Below are positions 17,395 through 25,755 of a stretch of 64,000 nucleotides of DNA, piece by piece (the stretch's first letter is position 1; each line of letters begins with the position of its first letter). The position numbers were made by a program, and so were the translations under genes. Location of the stretch: NCBI RefSeq assembly GCF_008642295.1, contig NZ_CP029190.1, forward strand, positions 2,967,001-3,031,000. The letters run 5' to 3'. Origin of the DNA: Streptomyces venezuelae (GTDB lineage: Bacteria > Actinomycetota > Actinomycetes > Streptomycetales > Streptomycetaceae). The notes beneath the pieces were generated by a model that saw only the letters and a program-made list of their open reading frames with translations, was not told the origin of the DNA and did no database searches.

Positions 17395-18168
17395 GTGACC
17401 ACCATGAACTACGCCCCGCACACCACCCAGGCCGTGGCCGCCCGCGCCACCGGCCTCTCCAAGGTGTACGGCCAGGGCGAGACCCAGGTCGTCGCGCTCG
17501 ACAACGTCTCCGTCGACTTCGGCCAGGGCGGGTTCACCGCGATCATGGGCCCCTCGGGCTCCGGCAAGTCCACCCTGATGCACTGCGTGGCCGGCCTGGA
17601 CACCTTCTCCTCCGGCTCCGTCCGCATCGGCGAGACCGAGCTCGGCAGCCTGAAGGACAAGCAGCTCACCCAGCTGCGCCGGGACAAGATCGGCTTCATC
17701 TTCCAGGCCTTCAACCTGCTGCCGACCCTGACCGCCCTGGAGAACATCACGCTCCCCATGGACATCGCCGGCCGCAAGCCCGACAAGCAGTGGCTGGAGA
17801 CCGTGATCCACATGGTCGGCCTCTCCGAGCGCCTCTCGCACCGCCCCACCCAGCTCTCCGGCGGCCAGCAGCAGCGCGTGGCCGTGGCCCGCGCACTGGC
17901 CTCCCGGCCCGAGATCATCTTCGGTGACGAGCCCACCGGAAACCTGGACTCCCGCTCCGGCGCCGAGGTCCTCGGCTTCCTGCGCAACTCGGTGCGCGAG
18001 CTCGGCCAGACCGTGGTGATGGTCACCCACGACCCGGTTGCCGCCTCCTACGCGGACCGTGTGATCTTCCTGGCCGACGGCCGGATCGTCGACGAGATGC
18101 ACCGCCCGACCGCGGACGGCGTACTGGACCGCATGAAGGCCTTCGACGCCAAGGGCCGCACCAGCTGA
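17395..18168 (+). CDS. ABC transporter ATP-binding protein (MacB/LolD type)
   Basis: 257 residues. Walker A is GPSGSGKST, the Q-loop region is FIFQAFNLLP, the signature is LSGGQQQRVAVARAL, Walker B is IIFGDEPTGNLDS and the H-loop is MVTHD. The NLDS after Walker B and the short length fit the MacB/LolD/FtsE-like subfamily that works with FtsX-fold permeases in mechanotransmission rather than classical transport. GTG 17395 has GAGGAG 8 nt upstream; ATG 17404 is possible. The permease follows 91 bp downstream. It is very similar to the second ATPase of the window (51488-52276). Confidence 0.93.
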   Translation: MTTMNYAPHTTQAVAARATGLSKVYGQGETQVVALDNVSVDFGQGGFTAIMGPSGSGKSTLMHCVAGLDTFSSGSVRIGETELGSLKDKQLTQLRRDKIGFIFQAFNLLPTLTALENITLPMDIAGRKPDKQWLETVIHMVGLSERLSHRPTQLSGGQQQRVAVARALASRPEIIFGDEPTGNLDSRSGAEVLGFLRNSVRELGQTVVMVTHDPVAASYADRVIFLADGRIVDEMHRPTADGVLDRMKAFDAKGRTS

Positions 18169-18259
18169 GGCGTCCCCCGCCGCGCAGCCGCCCGCCCGCT
18201 GCGCCCGCGCGCCCGCGCGCCCGCCGTCCGACACCCTTCTTCCCCTGGACTCCTCCACC

Positions 18260-20806
18260 ATGTTCCGTACCGCCCTGCGCAATGTCCTCGCGCACAAGGC
18301 CCGGCTGCTGATGACGGTCCTCGCCGTCACCCTCGGCGTCGCCTTCGTCTCCGGCACCCTCGTCTTCACCGACACCCTCAGCAAGGCCCTCTCCGGCCAG
18401 TCCGCCAAGAGCTTCGACGGCGTCGCCGTCTCCGTCACCTCCCACGGCTCCACCACCAACGAGGACGGGGTCAAGGAGGGCGAGCCGGGCATCAGCCAGA
18501 AGACCCTCGACCGGGTCAAGGGGCTCCCCGGGGTCGACGCCGTCTCCGGCCGGGTCTCCGGCTTCGCCGGGGTCGGCGACGAGAACGGCAAGCTGATCGG
18601 CTCCGGCTGGGCCAACCGGGGCTCCAACTACGCCCCGGTCAAGGACGGCAAGGACCCGCGCTACGGGTTCACCGACGGCACCGGCCCGGCCGCGGCCGGC
18701 CAGATCGCCCTGGACAAGGAGACCGCGAAGCAGGGCTCGTACAAGGTCGGCGACAAGGTCCGGGTGGCCACCAACGGGCCGGTGAAGGAGTACACCCTCG
18801 CCGGTGTGTTCACCACCGACGACGGCCAGGTCAACGCGGGCGGCAGCCTGGTCCTCTTCGACACCTCGGTGGCCCAGCAGCTCTACCTGCAGCCCGGCTT
18901 CTACCAGGAGCTGCTGGTCGGCGCCAAGGACGGCACCACCGCCGACACCCTGCTCGCCGAGATCAAGCCGCTGCTCGCCAAGAACACCACCGCCAAGACC
19001 GGTGCCGCACTGGCCGCCGAGCAGGCCAAGTCGATCGAGCGCGAGATGGCCGGCATGAGCACCGCGCTGCTGATCTTCGCCGGCATCTCCCTCTTCGTCG
19101 GCATCTTCCTGATCTACAACACCTTCACCATGCTGGTCGCCCAGCGCACCAAGGAGCTGGCCCTGCTCCGCGCCGTCGGCGCCAAGCGCGGCCAGGTCAT
19201 CCGGTCCGTCCTGGCCGAGGCCGGGGTCGTCGGCATCATCTCCGCCACCATCGGTCTGATCAGCGGCATCGGGCTGGCGATCGGCATCCGGGCGCTGATG
19301 GACTCGCTCGGCGCCAAGGTCCCGGCCGGCGATCTGATCATCGCCCCGGGCACGGTCATCGTGGCCCTGGTCATCGGCGTGGTCGTCACCACCCTGGCCG
19401 CCCTGGTCCCGGCCTGGCGCACCGGCCGGATCCCCCCGGTCGCCGCCATGGGCAGCGCCCACCTGCCGGCCACCGCCAAGTCGTTGGTGCTGCGCAACGT
19501 CTTCGGCATCCTGCTCGGCCTGCTCGGCACCGGCATCGTCTTCCTCGGCGTCTCCATGGGCAGCGACGGCAAGGAGACCGTCGCGGCCGGCGGGTTCTTC
19601 CTGATGCTCGGTCTGATCGTGCTGCTGCCGCTGCTGTCCCGGCCGGTCATCGCCGCCATCCGCCCGCTGCTGGAACGCGTGTTCGGCGTGCCCGGCAAGC
19701 TGGCCGCGCAGAACGCGGTGCGCAACCCGCGCCGGACCGCCGTCACCGCCGCCTCCCTCGCCATCGGCCTCACCCTGGTCACCGCCATGTCGGTGATGGG
19801 CATCACCATGGGCAAGGCCGTCGACCGGATGAGCACCGACAAGCTCAAGGCCGACTACAAGGTCACCATGTCCGGCGGCATGGGCGGCCTGGACAAGTCG
19901 GTCGCCGAGACCCTGGCCAAGGCCCCCGGCATCAAGGCGGTCTCCCCGCAGACGGCGGGCTACCTGAAGATCGGCGGCGAGTTCCGGTCCGCCTCGGGCG
20001 TCAACCCGGCCGCCATCGGGGACCTGCTCAACGTCGAGGTGGTCAGCGGACAGCTCGGCAGCCTCGCCAAGGGCGAGGTCGCAGTCGCCGACACCACGGC
20101 CAAGAAGAGCGGCCTGTCGGTCGGCTCGGTCCTCCAGGTCCAGTACGACGACGGCACCAAGGCCCAGCTGAAGGTCGGCGCCGTCTACAAGGAACTCGAC
20201 AGCCTGCTCTCCCCGTACGTCCTCGACAACAAGATCCTCGCCGCCCACAGCGAGGACCAGTACATCCCCGAGGTGTACGTGAACACCGTCGGCGGCGAGT
20301 CGAAGGCCGGCGAGAAGGCGGTCATCGACGCCCTCGGCAACAACCCGGCCATCTCCGTCGCCACCCAGCAGGACATGCGCAACGAGATGGGCGGCATGGT
20401 CAACCTGGCGCTGAACATCATGTACGGCCTGCTCGGCATGGCCCTGATCATCTCGGTGCTCGGTGTGGTCAACACCCTGGCGATGTCCGTCTTCGAGCGG
20501 ACCCAGGAGATCGGCATGCTGCGGGCGATCGGCCTGGACCGGGCCCGGGTCAAGAACATGATCCGGCTGGAGTCCGTGGTGATCTCCCTGTTCGGCGCGG
20601 TGCTCGGTGTCGTGGTCGGCGTCTTCCTCGCCTGGGCGGGCGGCACCACCTTCTCGAAGTCCGTACCGGGCTACGAGCTGGTGCTCCCGTGGGACCGGAT
20701 CGGCCTGTTCCTGCTGCTCGCGGCGCTGGTGGGCGTACTGGCCGCGATGTGGCCGGCCCGCAGCGCGGCGCGGCTGAACATGCTGACCGCCATCAAGACG
20801 GAGTAG
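18260..20806 (+). CDS. ABC transporter permease, FtsX/MacB family with duplicated core
   Basis: 848 residues. One N-terminal helix (ARLLMTVLAVTLGVAFVSGT) is followed by a large extracytoplasmic domain (about 45-260), a first FtsX core of helices (LLIFAGISLFVGIFLIYNTF onward, about 265-400), further helices (about 415-475), a second extracytoplasmic domain (about 500-700) and a second FtsX core (LGMALIISVLGVVNTLAMSV to the C-terminus). The repeated FtsX block makes the 10-helix type found in Gram-positive exporters. It forms a complex with the ATPase just upstream. The substrate is unknown; lipids, lipoproteins or peptides are plausible. Confidence 0.92.
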   Translation: MFRTALRNVLAHKARLLMTVLAVTLGVAFVSGTLVFTDTLSKALSGQSAKSFDGVAVSVTSHGSTTNEDGVKEGEPGISQKTLDRVKGLPGVDAVSGRVSGFAGVGDENGKLIGSGWANRGSNYAPVKDGKDPRYGFTDGTGPAAAGQIALDKETAKQGSYKVGDKVRVATNGPVKEYTLAGVFTTDDGQVNAGGSLVLFDTSVAQQLYLQPGFYQELLVGAKDGTTADTLLAEIKPLLAKNTTAKTGAALAAEQAKSIEREMAGMSTALLIFAGISLFVGIFLIYNTFTMLVAQRTKELALLRAVGAKRGQVIRSVLAEAGVVGIISATIGLISGIGLAIGIRALMDSLGAKVPAGDLIIAPGTVIVALVIGVVVTTLAALVPAWRTGRIPPVAAMGSAHLPATAKSLVLRNVFGILLGLLGTGIVFLGVSMGSDGKETVAAGGFFLMLGLIVLLPLLSRPVIAAIRPLLERVFGVPGKLAAQNAVRNPRRTAVTAASLAIGLTLVTAMSVMGITMGKAVDRMSTDKLKADYKVTMSGGMGGLDKSVAETLAKAPGIKAVSPQTAGYLKIGGEFRSASGVNPAAIGDLLNVEVVSGQLGSLAKGEVAVADTTAKKSGLSVGSVLQVQYDDGTKAQLKVGAVYKELDSLLSPYVLDNKILAAHSEDQYIPEVYVNTVGGESKAGEKAVIDALGNNPAISVATQQDMRNEMGGMVNLALNIMYGLLGMALIISVLGVVNTLAMSVFERTQEIGMLRAIGLDRARVKNMIRLESVVISLFGAVLGVVVGVFLAWAGGTTFSKSVPGYELVLPWDRIGLFLLLAALVGVLAAMWPARSAARLNMLTAIKTE

Positions 20807-20848
20807 CGGGCGGAGTAGCGGGCGCCGTCCCGCTCCCGGGACCCCGAC

Positions 20849-20881
20849 GGGGCCCCGCGACCTGCACGGTCGCGGGGCCCC
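20849..20881. terminator. Terminator between the ABC operon and cfa
   Basis: A perfect 14-bp stem (GGGGCCCCGCGACC at 20849-20862 and its complement at 20868-20881) with loop TGCAC, placed between convergent genes and so likely bidirectional. Confidence 0.85.
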
Positions 20882-20904
20882 GGTGCGTTCCGGCGCGGAC
20901 GGGC

Positions 20905-22191
20905 TCAGGCCGCCGGCCAGGTACGGGTCCGCAGTGGCAGCCCCGAGCCGCCCCCCGGGGCCGCCCGTACCGCCAGGACCTGGTTGACCCCCAGCCGGGC
21001 GTGCTCGAAGCCCAGGGCGGACGCGGCCATGTAGAGCCGCCACACCCGGGCCCGGCCGGGGGAGCTGAGGCGCACCGCCTCGTCCCAGGCCGCCTCCAGG
21101 CGGGACACCCAGGCGCGCAGGGTCAACCCGTAGTGCTCCCGCAGCGATTCCACGTCCCGGACCTCGAAGCCGGCCCGCTCCAGTTCGCCCACCGTGCTGC
21201 CCAGCGGGGACAGCTCCCCGTCCGGGAAGACATACGCGTCGATGAACTCGTCCACCCGGTAGGCCGCTTCGTCGGGCTCCGGGCGGCGGGCGATCTGATG
21301 GTTCAGCAGCCGGCCGCCCGGCCGCAGCAGGGCGTGCAGGATGCCGGCGTACTCGCGGTAGCGGGCCGCGCCGACGTGCTCGGCCATCCCGATCGAGGAA
21401 ATCGCGTCGTACGGACCGTCCTTGACGTCCCGGTAGTCCTGGACCCGGATCTCGACACGGTCCGCCAGGCCCTCCTCGGCCACCCGCTTGCGGGCGTACA
21501 GCGCCTGTTCCCGGGAGAGGGTGACCCCGGTGACCCGGGCCCCGTACGCCCGGGCCGCGTGCAGGGCCATGGAGCCCCAGCCGCAGCCGACGTCCAGCAG
21601 CCGGTCGCCCTCGGCCAGCGCGAGCTTGCGGCAGACCAGGTCCAGCTTGTCGTGCTGGGCCTGCTCCAGGCTGCCGCCGGGCTGCCAGAAGGCGCAGGAG
21701 TACACCATGGAGGGGCCGAGGACGAGCTCGTAGAACTCGTTGCCCACGTCGTAGTGGTGGTGGATGGCCTTCCGGTCCCGGTACCGGGTGTGCTGCGTCC
21801 CGGACCGGTGCGGTGCCTCCTCGGCCGGGGGCCGGGGCGGCGGCCAGGGCCCGGCCAGCACCAGCAGGTCCCGCAGGGCCGCCCGCCGGGCCGCCCCGCG
21901 CACCGGGGCGGCCAGGGCCTTGGGGCGCTCCCACAGCAGGCCGGACAGCAGGCCCAGGGCCTCGTACAGGTCGCCCTCGATCGTCAGGTCGCCCGCGACC
22001 CACGCCCGGGCCAGCCCGAGTTCACCCGGCTTCCACAGCAGCCTGCGCAGGGCGCGGCGGTGCCGGAACACCAGTACGGGGGCGCCGGGCGGGCCCGCCT
22101 CACTGGCGTCCCAGGCGCGGATGCGCACGGGCAGCGGTGCCCCCAGCAGGGTCTCGGCAAGAGCGGCCAGCCGCGGTGCGGCGTCGGTCAT
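20905..22191 (-). CDS. cfa: Cyclopropane-fatty-acyl-phospholipid synthase-type methyltransferase
   Basis: 428 residues of the CFA synthase/mycolic acid cyclopropane synthase family, which transfers a methylene from SAM to cis double bonds of membrane phospholipids. The N-terminal lipid-binding region (about 1-125) precedes a class I methyltransferase domain: HHYDVGNEFYELVLG, the bicarbonate/substrate site YSCAFW, SAM motif I LLDVGCGWGSMALHAAR, and later ISSIGMAEHVG with the family Glu/His. Usual family length is about 400 residues. ATG 22191 has GGAGG 8 nt upstream. It is followed upstream on the same strand by ndh, 175 bp away. Confidence 0.9.
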   Translation of the reverse strand: MTDAAPRLAALAETLLGAPLPVRIRAWDASEAGPPGAPVLVFRHRRALRRLLWKPGELGLARAWVAGDLTIEGDLYEALGLLSGLLWERPKALAAPVRGAARRAALRDLLVLAGPWPPPRPPAEEAPHRSGTQHTRYRDRKAIHHHYDVGNEFYELVLGPSMVYSCAFWQPGGSLEQAQHDKLDLVCRKLALAEGDRLLDVGCGWGSMALHAARAYGARVTGVTLSREQALYARKRVAEEGLADRVEIRVQDYRDVKDGPYDAISSIGMAEHVGAARYREYAGILHALLRPGGRLLNHQIARRPEPDEAAYRVDEFIDAYVFPDGELSPLGSTVGELERAGFEVRDVESLREHYGLTLRAWVSRLEAAWDEAVRLSSPGRARVWRLYMAASALGFEHARLGVNQVLAVRAAPGGGSGLPLRTRTWPAA

Positions 22192-22340
22192 GGCGAACAC
22201 CTCCACAAAAGGCTCGACATTTCCGACTACCCAGCGTGGGCCTCCGGTACGCCGAAGGGGCCGCCCGCACCACGGATGGCAGGCAGCCCCTTCGGGGTCG
22301 TACAGGTCGTGCAGGCCGTGCAGGTCCTACGGCGGCGCAT

Positions 22341-22360
22341 CCCGGGCCCTGGGGCCCGGG
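22341..22360 (-). terminator. Short GC-rich hairpin after ndh
   Basis: CCCGGGCCC at 22341-22349 pairs with GGGCCCGGG at 22352-22360, right after the ndh stop at 22367. Probably a terminator that separates ndh from cfa. Confidence 0.5.
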
Positions 22361-22366
22361 CCGGCC

Positions 22367-23749
22367 TCAGGAGGCCTTGGCCTTCTCGGCCGGAGCCGGG
22401 GCGGCAGCGGCCGGAGCCGGCTTGGCGGCCTCGTAGAACTCCTCGCGCGGGCTCTCCAGCGCGCCGAGGGAGACCACCTCGCGCTTGAGGAACATGCCGA
22501 GGGTCCAGTCGGCGAAGACGCGGATCTTGCGGTTGAAGGTCGGCATGGCCATGCCGTGGTAACCACGGTGCATGTACCAGGCCAGCCGGCCCTTGAGCTT
22601 GATCTTCATCCCGCCCATGACGATCATCGCAACGCCCTTGTGGACGCCGAGACCCGCCACCGCACCCTTGTTGGAGTGCGAGTACTCCTTCTGCGGGAAG
22701 CCCCGCATACCGGAGATGACGTTGTCGCCGAGCACCTTGGCCTGCCGGAGCGCGTGCTGCGCGTTCGGCGGGCACCAGGCGTTCTCCACGCCGGCCTTGC
22801 GGGCGGCCACGTCCGGGATCTGGGCGTTGTCGCCCGCGGCCCAGATGTAGTCGGTGCCGGTGACCTGGAGGGTCGGGGCGGCGTCGACGTGGCCACGGGG
22901 GCCGAGCGGCAGGCCGAAGCGGGCCAGCGCCGGGTTCGGCTTGACGCCGGCGGTCCACACGATGGTGCTGGAGTCGACCTCGAGGCCGTTCTTCAGCACG
23001 ACGTGGCCGTCCACGCAGGAGTCCATCGAGGTGCCGAGGTAGATCTCGATACCGCGGGACTCGAGGTGCTCCTTGCCCCAGGTGCCCAGCTTGGGCCCGA
23101 CCTCGGGGAGGATCTTGTCGGCCGCGTCCACCAGGATGAAGCGCATGTCCTCGCGCTTGATCGTGGTGTAGTACTTGGCCGCGTCGCGGGCCATGTCCTC
23201 GACCTCGCCGATGGTCTCCGCACCGGCGAAGCCGCCGCCGACGAAGACGAAGGTGAGGGCCTTGCGGCGGACGTTCTCGTCCGTCGTGGACTCGGCCTTG
23301 TCGAGCTGCTCGAGGACGTGGTTGCGCAGGCCGATGCCCTCTTCGACGCCCTTCATGCCGATGCCCTGTTCGGCGAGGCCGGGGATCGGGAAGGTGCGGG
23401 AGATGGCGCCGAGCGCGATCACCAGGTAGTCGAAGGGCAGCTCGTACGCCTCGCCGACGAGCGGCGTGACGACGGCGACCTTGCGGTCCTGGTCGATGGT
23501 GGTGACCCGGCCGGTGAGAACCTCAGCCTTGGGCAGCACGCGTCGCAGCGGGACGACAACGTGCCGAGGCGAGATGCTGCCTGCGGCCACTTCGGGGAGG
23601 AAGGGCTGGTAGGTCATGTACGACCGCGGGTCGACGACCGTGACGGTCGCCTCGCCGTAACGCATCTTCTTCATGATGCGCTTGGCTGCGTACAGGCCTA
23701 CGTACCCACCTCCTACTACGAGGATCCTGGGACGCTCCGTGGTGCTCAT
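22367..23749 (-). CDS. ndh: Type II NADH dehydrogenase (non-proton-pumping)
   Basis: 460 residues. Two dinucleotide-binding motifs are clear: GGGYVGLYAAKRI near residue 12 for FAD and VGGGFAGAETIGEVEDMA in the middle for NADH. DYLVIALGAISRTF and WAAGDNAQIPD are further pyridine-nucleotide oxidoreductase signatures. A C-terminal amphipathic region (LKGRLAWYMHRGYHGMAM onward) anchors the enzyme on the inner membrane, where it passes electrons from NADH to menaquinone. The C-terminal tail is Ala/Pro-rich. ATG 23749 lacks a clear Shine-Dalgarno site and has GATACT 7 nt upstream, so a leaderless start is possible. A Rex-like operator lies 33 bp upstream of the start. Confidence 0.93.
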   Translation of the reverse strand: MSTTERPRILVVGGGYVGLYAAKRIMKKMRYGEATVTVVDPRSYMTYQPFLPEVAAGSISPRHVVVPLRRVLPKAEVLTGRVTTIDQDRKVAVVTPLVGEAYELPFDYLVIALGAISRTFPIPGLAEQGIGMKGVEEGIGLRNHVLEQLDKAESTTDENVRRKALTFVFVGGGFAGAETIGEVEDMARDAAKYYTTIKREDMRFILVDAADKILPEVGPKLGTWGKEHLESRGIEIYLGTSMDSCVDGHVVLKNGLEVDSSTIVWTAGVKPNPALARFGLPLGPRGHVDAAPTLQVTGTDYIWAAGDNAQIPDVAARKAGVENAWCPPNAQHALRQAKVLGDNVISGMRGFPQKEYSHSNKGAVAGLGVHKGVAMIVMGGMKIKLKGRLAWYMHRGYHGMAMPTFNRKIRVFADWTLGMFLKREVVSLGALESPREEFYEAAKPAPAAAAPAPAEKAKAS

Positions 23750-23782
23750 GGAACGAGTATCCAGCACCCGGTAGAGGGACGC

Positions 23783-23800
23783 TCGTGAGCCCCTTCACAA
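23783..23800 (-). promoter_or_regulatory. Rex operator (ROP) candidate upstream of ndh
   Basis: TTGTGAAGGGGCTCACGA on the minus strand matches the Rex consensus TTGTGAA-N6-TTCACAA at 12 of the 14 conserved positions; the left half-site is perfect. Rex senses the NADH/NAD+ ratio, and ndh is a known class of Rex target in Streptomyces. The position just upstream of the start fits repression when NADH is low. Confidence 0.75.
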
Positions 23801-24147
23801 GGTGACACAGTCCCTCTGCTACACTGCCCCGCCCACGTGACCCAGGTCATGGCGCGCAACGGGAACCACGGTGTAACGGGAGTCGTTGTACACCCGGTCT
23901 GAACTGGCCTCCAGGCCGTCAAGTGGACTGGACCACCGGCTTTGTCCATAGCTCCGATACGGAACCCGCAGCTCCCGCCATTCGCACAAACGCGTACACA
24001 AAAGGGGCCTGGAGGCCTCCGGAGGGCCTCGGGAGACCATTCCGGCGGCCCACCAGGCCCCTTTTCCTTGTGAAGAACTTCACGAAGTTCGTTCGAGCGG
24101 GGGCCGTGAACCCTCCTGACATGTCACATTCAGGCGGTCGCAGGCAC
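23801..24147. other. Gene-free stretch between ndh and the toxin-antitoxin pair
   Basis: About 350 bp without a supported gene. It includes the ndh upstream region and a self-contained hairpin at 24000-24065 that does not follow any annotated coding gene on either strand. This is compatible with a small untranslated RNA or a long leader, but no promoter can be assigned with confidence. Confidence 0.4.
24000..24065. terminator. Hairpin with T-run, orphan terminator
   Basis: A perfect 13-bp stem (AAAAGGGGCCTGG at 24000-24012 with its complement at 24053-24065) encloses GC-rich inner pairs. The right arm ends in TTTT and the left begins AAAA, so it would work in both directions. No coding gene ends next to it. 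Confidence 0.7.
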
Positions 24148-24170
24148 GTGTACACGTTCGTGCGTACACT
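24148..24170 (+). promoter_or_regulatory. Operator/promoter of the toxin-antitoxin pair
   Basis: The inverted repeat GTGTAC-N10-GTACAC spans 24148-24169. TACACT at 24165-24170 is a good -10 box, 6 nt before the antitoxin ATG, so the palindrome overlaps the promoter. This suits autorepression by the antitoxin or the complex. Confidence 0.6.
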
Positions 24171-24176
24171 GATGTC

Positions 24177-24452
24177 ATGAGTGATGAGAACGCCGTGACC
24201 GTGCGCGAAGCCCGGGCCCGCCTCGCGGACCACATCAACCGTGCGGAGCAGGGCGCGCCGACCGTCATCACGCGGAACGGCGCTCCGGTGGCCGCCATCG
24301 TCCCCATCGCGGACTTCAATGCGCTCGAAGAAGCGGCGGACGAACTGCTCGCACGCGAGGCGGAGGCGGTACTCGCCGACGGCGAACCGACCGTGACCAT
24401 GGCCGAGCTGCTGGCCGACCTCTTCAGCGAACGAGGTGACAGCGCGGCGTGA
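24177..24452 (+). CDS. Phd/YefM-type antitoxin
   Basis: 91 residues. The N-terminal DNA-binding fold reads VTVREARARLADHINRAE and TVITRNGAPVAAIVPIADF, which is the classical Phd/YefM pattern. The C-terminal acidic helix (LADGEPTVTMAELLADLF) would wrap the toxin. It has no Shine-Dalgarno site; ATG 24177 lies 6 nt after a -10 box, so a leaderless start is likely. Its last codons overlap the toxin start by 4 bp (GTGA), giving translational coupling. Confidence 0.9.
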   Translation: MSDENAVTVREARARLADHINRAEQGAPTVITRNGAPVAAIVPIADFNALEEAADELLAREAEAVLADGEPTVTMAELLADLFSERGDSAA

Positions 24453-24718
24453 AGTACGCCTTCCGGTTCACCACCGCGGCGCAACGCCAGTTGCGGGCGA
24501 TCGACAAGCCGGCCGCGATGCGGATCCTCGCCGCCCTGACCGCGCTGGGCGACGATCCGTATCGCGAGGACGCCGACATCAAGAAGCTCACCGGCCCCTC
24601 CGGCTTGTACCGGCTCCGGGTCGGCAGCTACCGCATCGCCTATCAGGTCCTTGACGGCGAGCTCGTCATCCTCGTGGTCAAAGTCGGCGACCGCCGCGAC
24701 ATCTACCGCACCATCTGA
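24449..24718 (+). CDS. RelE/ParE-superfamily toxin
   Basis: 89 residues with the family pattern: FTTAAQRQLRAIDKPAAMRI, then DIKKLTGPSGLYRLRVGSYR, and LVILVVKVGDRRDIYR at the C-terminus. RelE proteins cleave mRNA on the ribosome and ParE proteins poison gyrase; this one fits the RelE side by its C-terminal Arg and Tyr residues. The usual GHRR is GDRR here, which could lower activity. It starts at GTG inside the antitoxin stop and is followed by a terminator, so the pair forms a complete two-gene operon. Confidence 0.88.
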   Translation: MKYAFRFTTAAQRQLRAIDKPAAMRILAALTALGDDPYREDADIKKLTGPSGLYRLRVGSYRIAYQVLDGELVILVVKVGDRRDIYRTI

Positions 24719-24730
24719 ATCCAAGCGATA

Positions 24731-24765
24731 CGGCGGTGCTCCGGCAGCTGACCGGAGCACCGCCG
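24731..24765. terminator. Terminator between the toxin gene and ppx
   Basis: A perfect 14-bp stem (CGGCGGTGCTCCGG at 24731-24744 and its complement at 24752-24765) with a 7-nt loop, between convergent genes. Confidence 0.85.
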
Positions 24766-24783
24766 TTCGACGATGTCCGCGGG

Positions 24784-25755
24784 TCAGGACCGCTGGTCGT
24801 CCGACTCGACCTCTTCCGCGGTCTTCCAGGCGATGCCGTCGAGGATGTCGTGTTCCGAGACCACGACCTCGGTGGCGCCGATCCGCTCCATGATGGCCAG
24901 CAGGACGAGTGCGCCGGCGCCGATCACGTCCACCCGGCCCGGGTGCATCACGCCGATCGCGGCGCGCTCCGCGTGGGTGGAGGTGAGCATCCGCTCGCTG
25001 ATCTCGCGGACCTTCTCGTACGGGATGCGGGCGTGGTGGATCTGCGCCGAGTCGTACTCCGCGAGACCGAGCGCGATCCCGGCGACCGTGGTCACCGAGC
25101 CGGCCAGGCCGACCAGGGTGCGGGCCTCGGCCAGCGGCACCGATTCCGCCGCCAGGTCCAGCGCCGCCTCGATGTCCGCGCGCACGGCCGCGATCTGCGC
25201 CTCGGTGGGCGGGTCGCTGACGACCCCGTCCACCACCAGGTGCCGCTCGGTCATCCGGACACAGCCCACGTCGACCGAACGGGCGGCCCGGACGTGCTCC
25301 TCGCCGACCACGAACTCGGTGGAGCCGCCGCCGATGTCCACCACCAGGAAGGGCTTCTCGAGGTGGTCGGCGCCGGCCAGCTCCTTGGTGGCGCCGGTGA
25401 AGGAGAACTCGGCCTCCTGGTCCCCGGAGATCACCTCGGGCTCGACCCCCAGGATGCCGAGGACGCCCTGGACGAATTCGTCCCGGTTCTCGGCGTCCCG
25501 GGAGGCGGAGGTGGCCACGAACCGCAGCCGCTCGGCGCCCAGTTCCTTGATGACGGCCGCGTACTCGCGGCAGGCCGCGAAGGTCCGCTCCAGGGCGTCC
25601 TGGGCCAGCCGGCCCGTCTTGTCGACGCCCTGGCCGAGCCGGACGATGGTCATCCGGCGGTCCAGCTCGACCAGCTCGCCCGTTTCCGGGGTGCAGTCGG
25701 CGATCAGCAGCCGGATGGAGTTCGTACCGCAGTCGATGGCGGCGACCCGGGTCAC
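24784..25755 (-). CDS. ppx: Exopolyphosphatase/GppA phosphatase family protein
   Basis: 323 residues of the ASKHA-fold Ppx/GppA family. The phosphate-1 motif is AAIDCGTNSIRLLI at residue 5 and phosphate-2 is LVVDIGGGSTEFVVG; TSASRDAENRDEF and LAGSVTTVAGIALG are also conserved. The short length (about 310-330) matches the one-domain actinobacterial Ppx1/Ppx2 proteins, which hydrolyse polyphosphate or (p)ppGpp-type 5' phosphates. GTG 25755 overlaps the stop of the DUF501 gene by 4 bp and follows GGAGGAGG, so the two are translationally coupled. It is the last gene of the divIC-DUF501-ppx group. Confidence 0.92.
   Translation of the reverse strand: MTRVAAIDCGTNSIRLLIADCTPETGELVELDRRMTIVRLGQGVDKTGRLAQDALERTFAACREYAAVIKELGAERLRFVATSASRDAENRDEFVQGVLGILGVEPEVISGDQEAEFSFTGATKELAGADHLEKPFLVVDIGGGSTEFVVGEEHVRAARSVDVGCVRMTERHLVVDGVVSDPPTEAQIAAVRADIEAALDLAAESVPLAEARTLVGLAGSVTTVAGIALGLAEYDSAQIHHARIPYEKVREISERMLTSTHAERAAIGVMHPGRVDVIGAGALVLLAIMERIGATEVVVSEHDILDGIAWKTAEEVESDDQRS

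Noticed and set aside
18023..22003. A 1326-residue minus-strand open frame
   Set aside because: It is antisense to the ABC permease and out of frame with cfa; composition is Gly/Arg/Asp shadow-like and no domain is recognisable.
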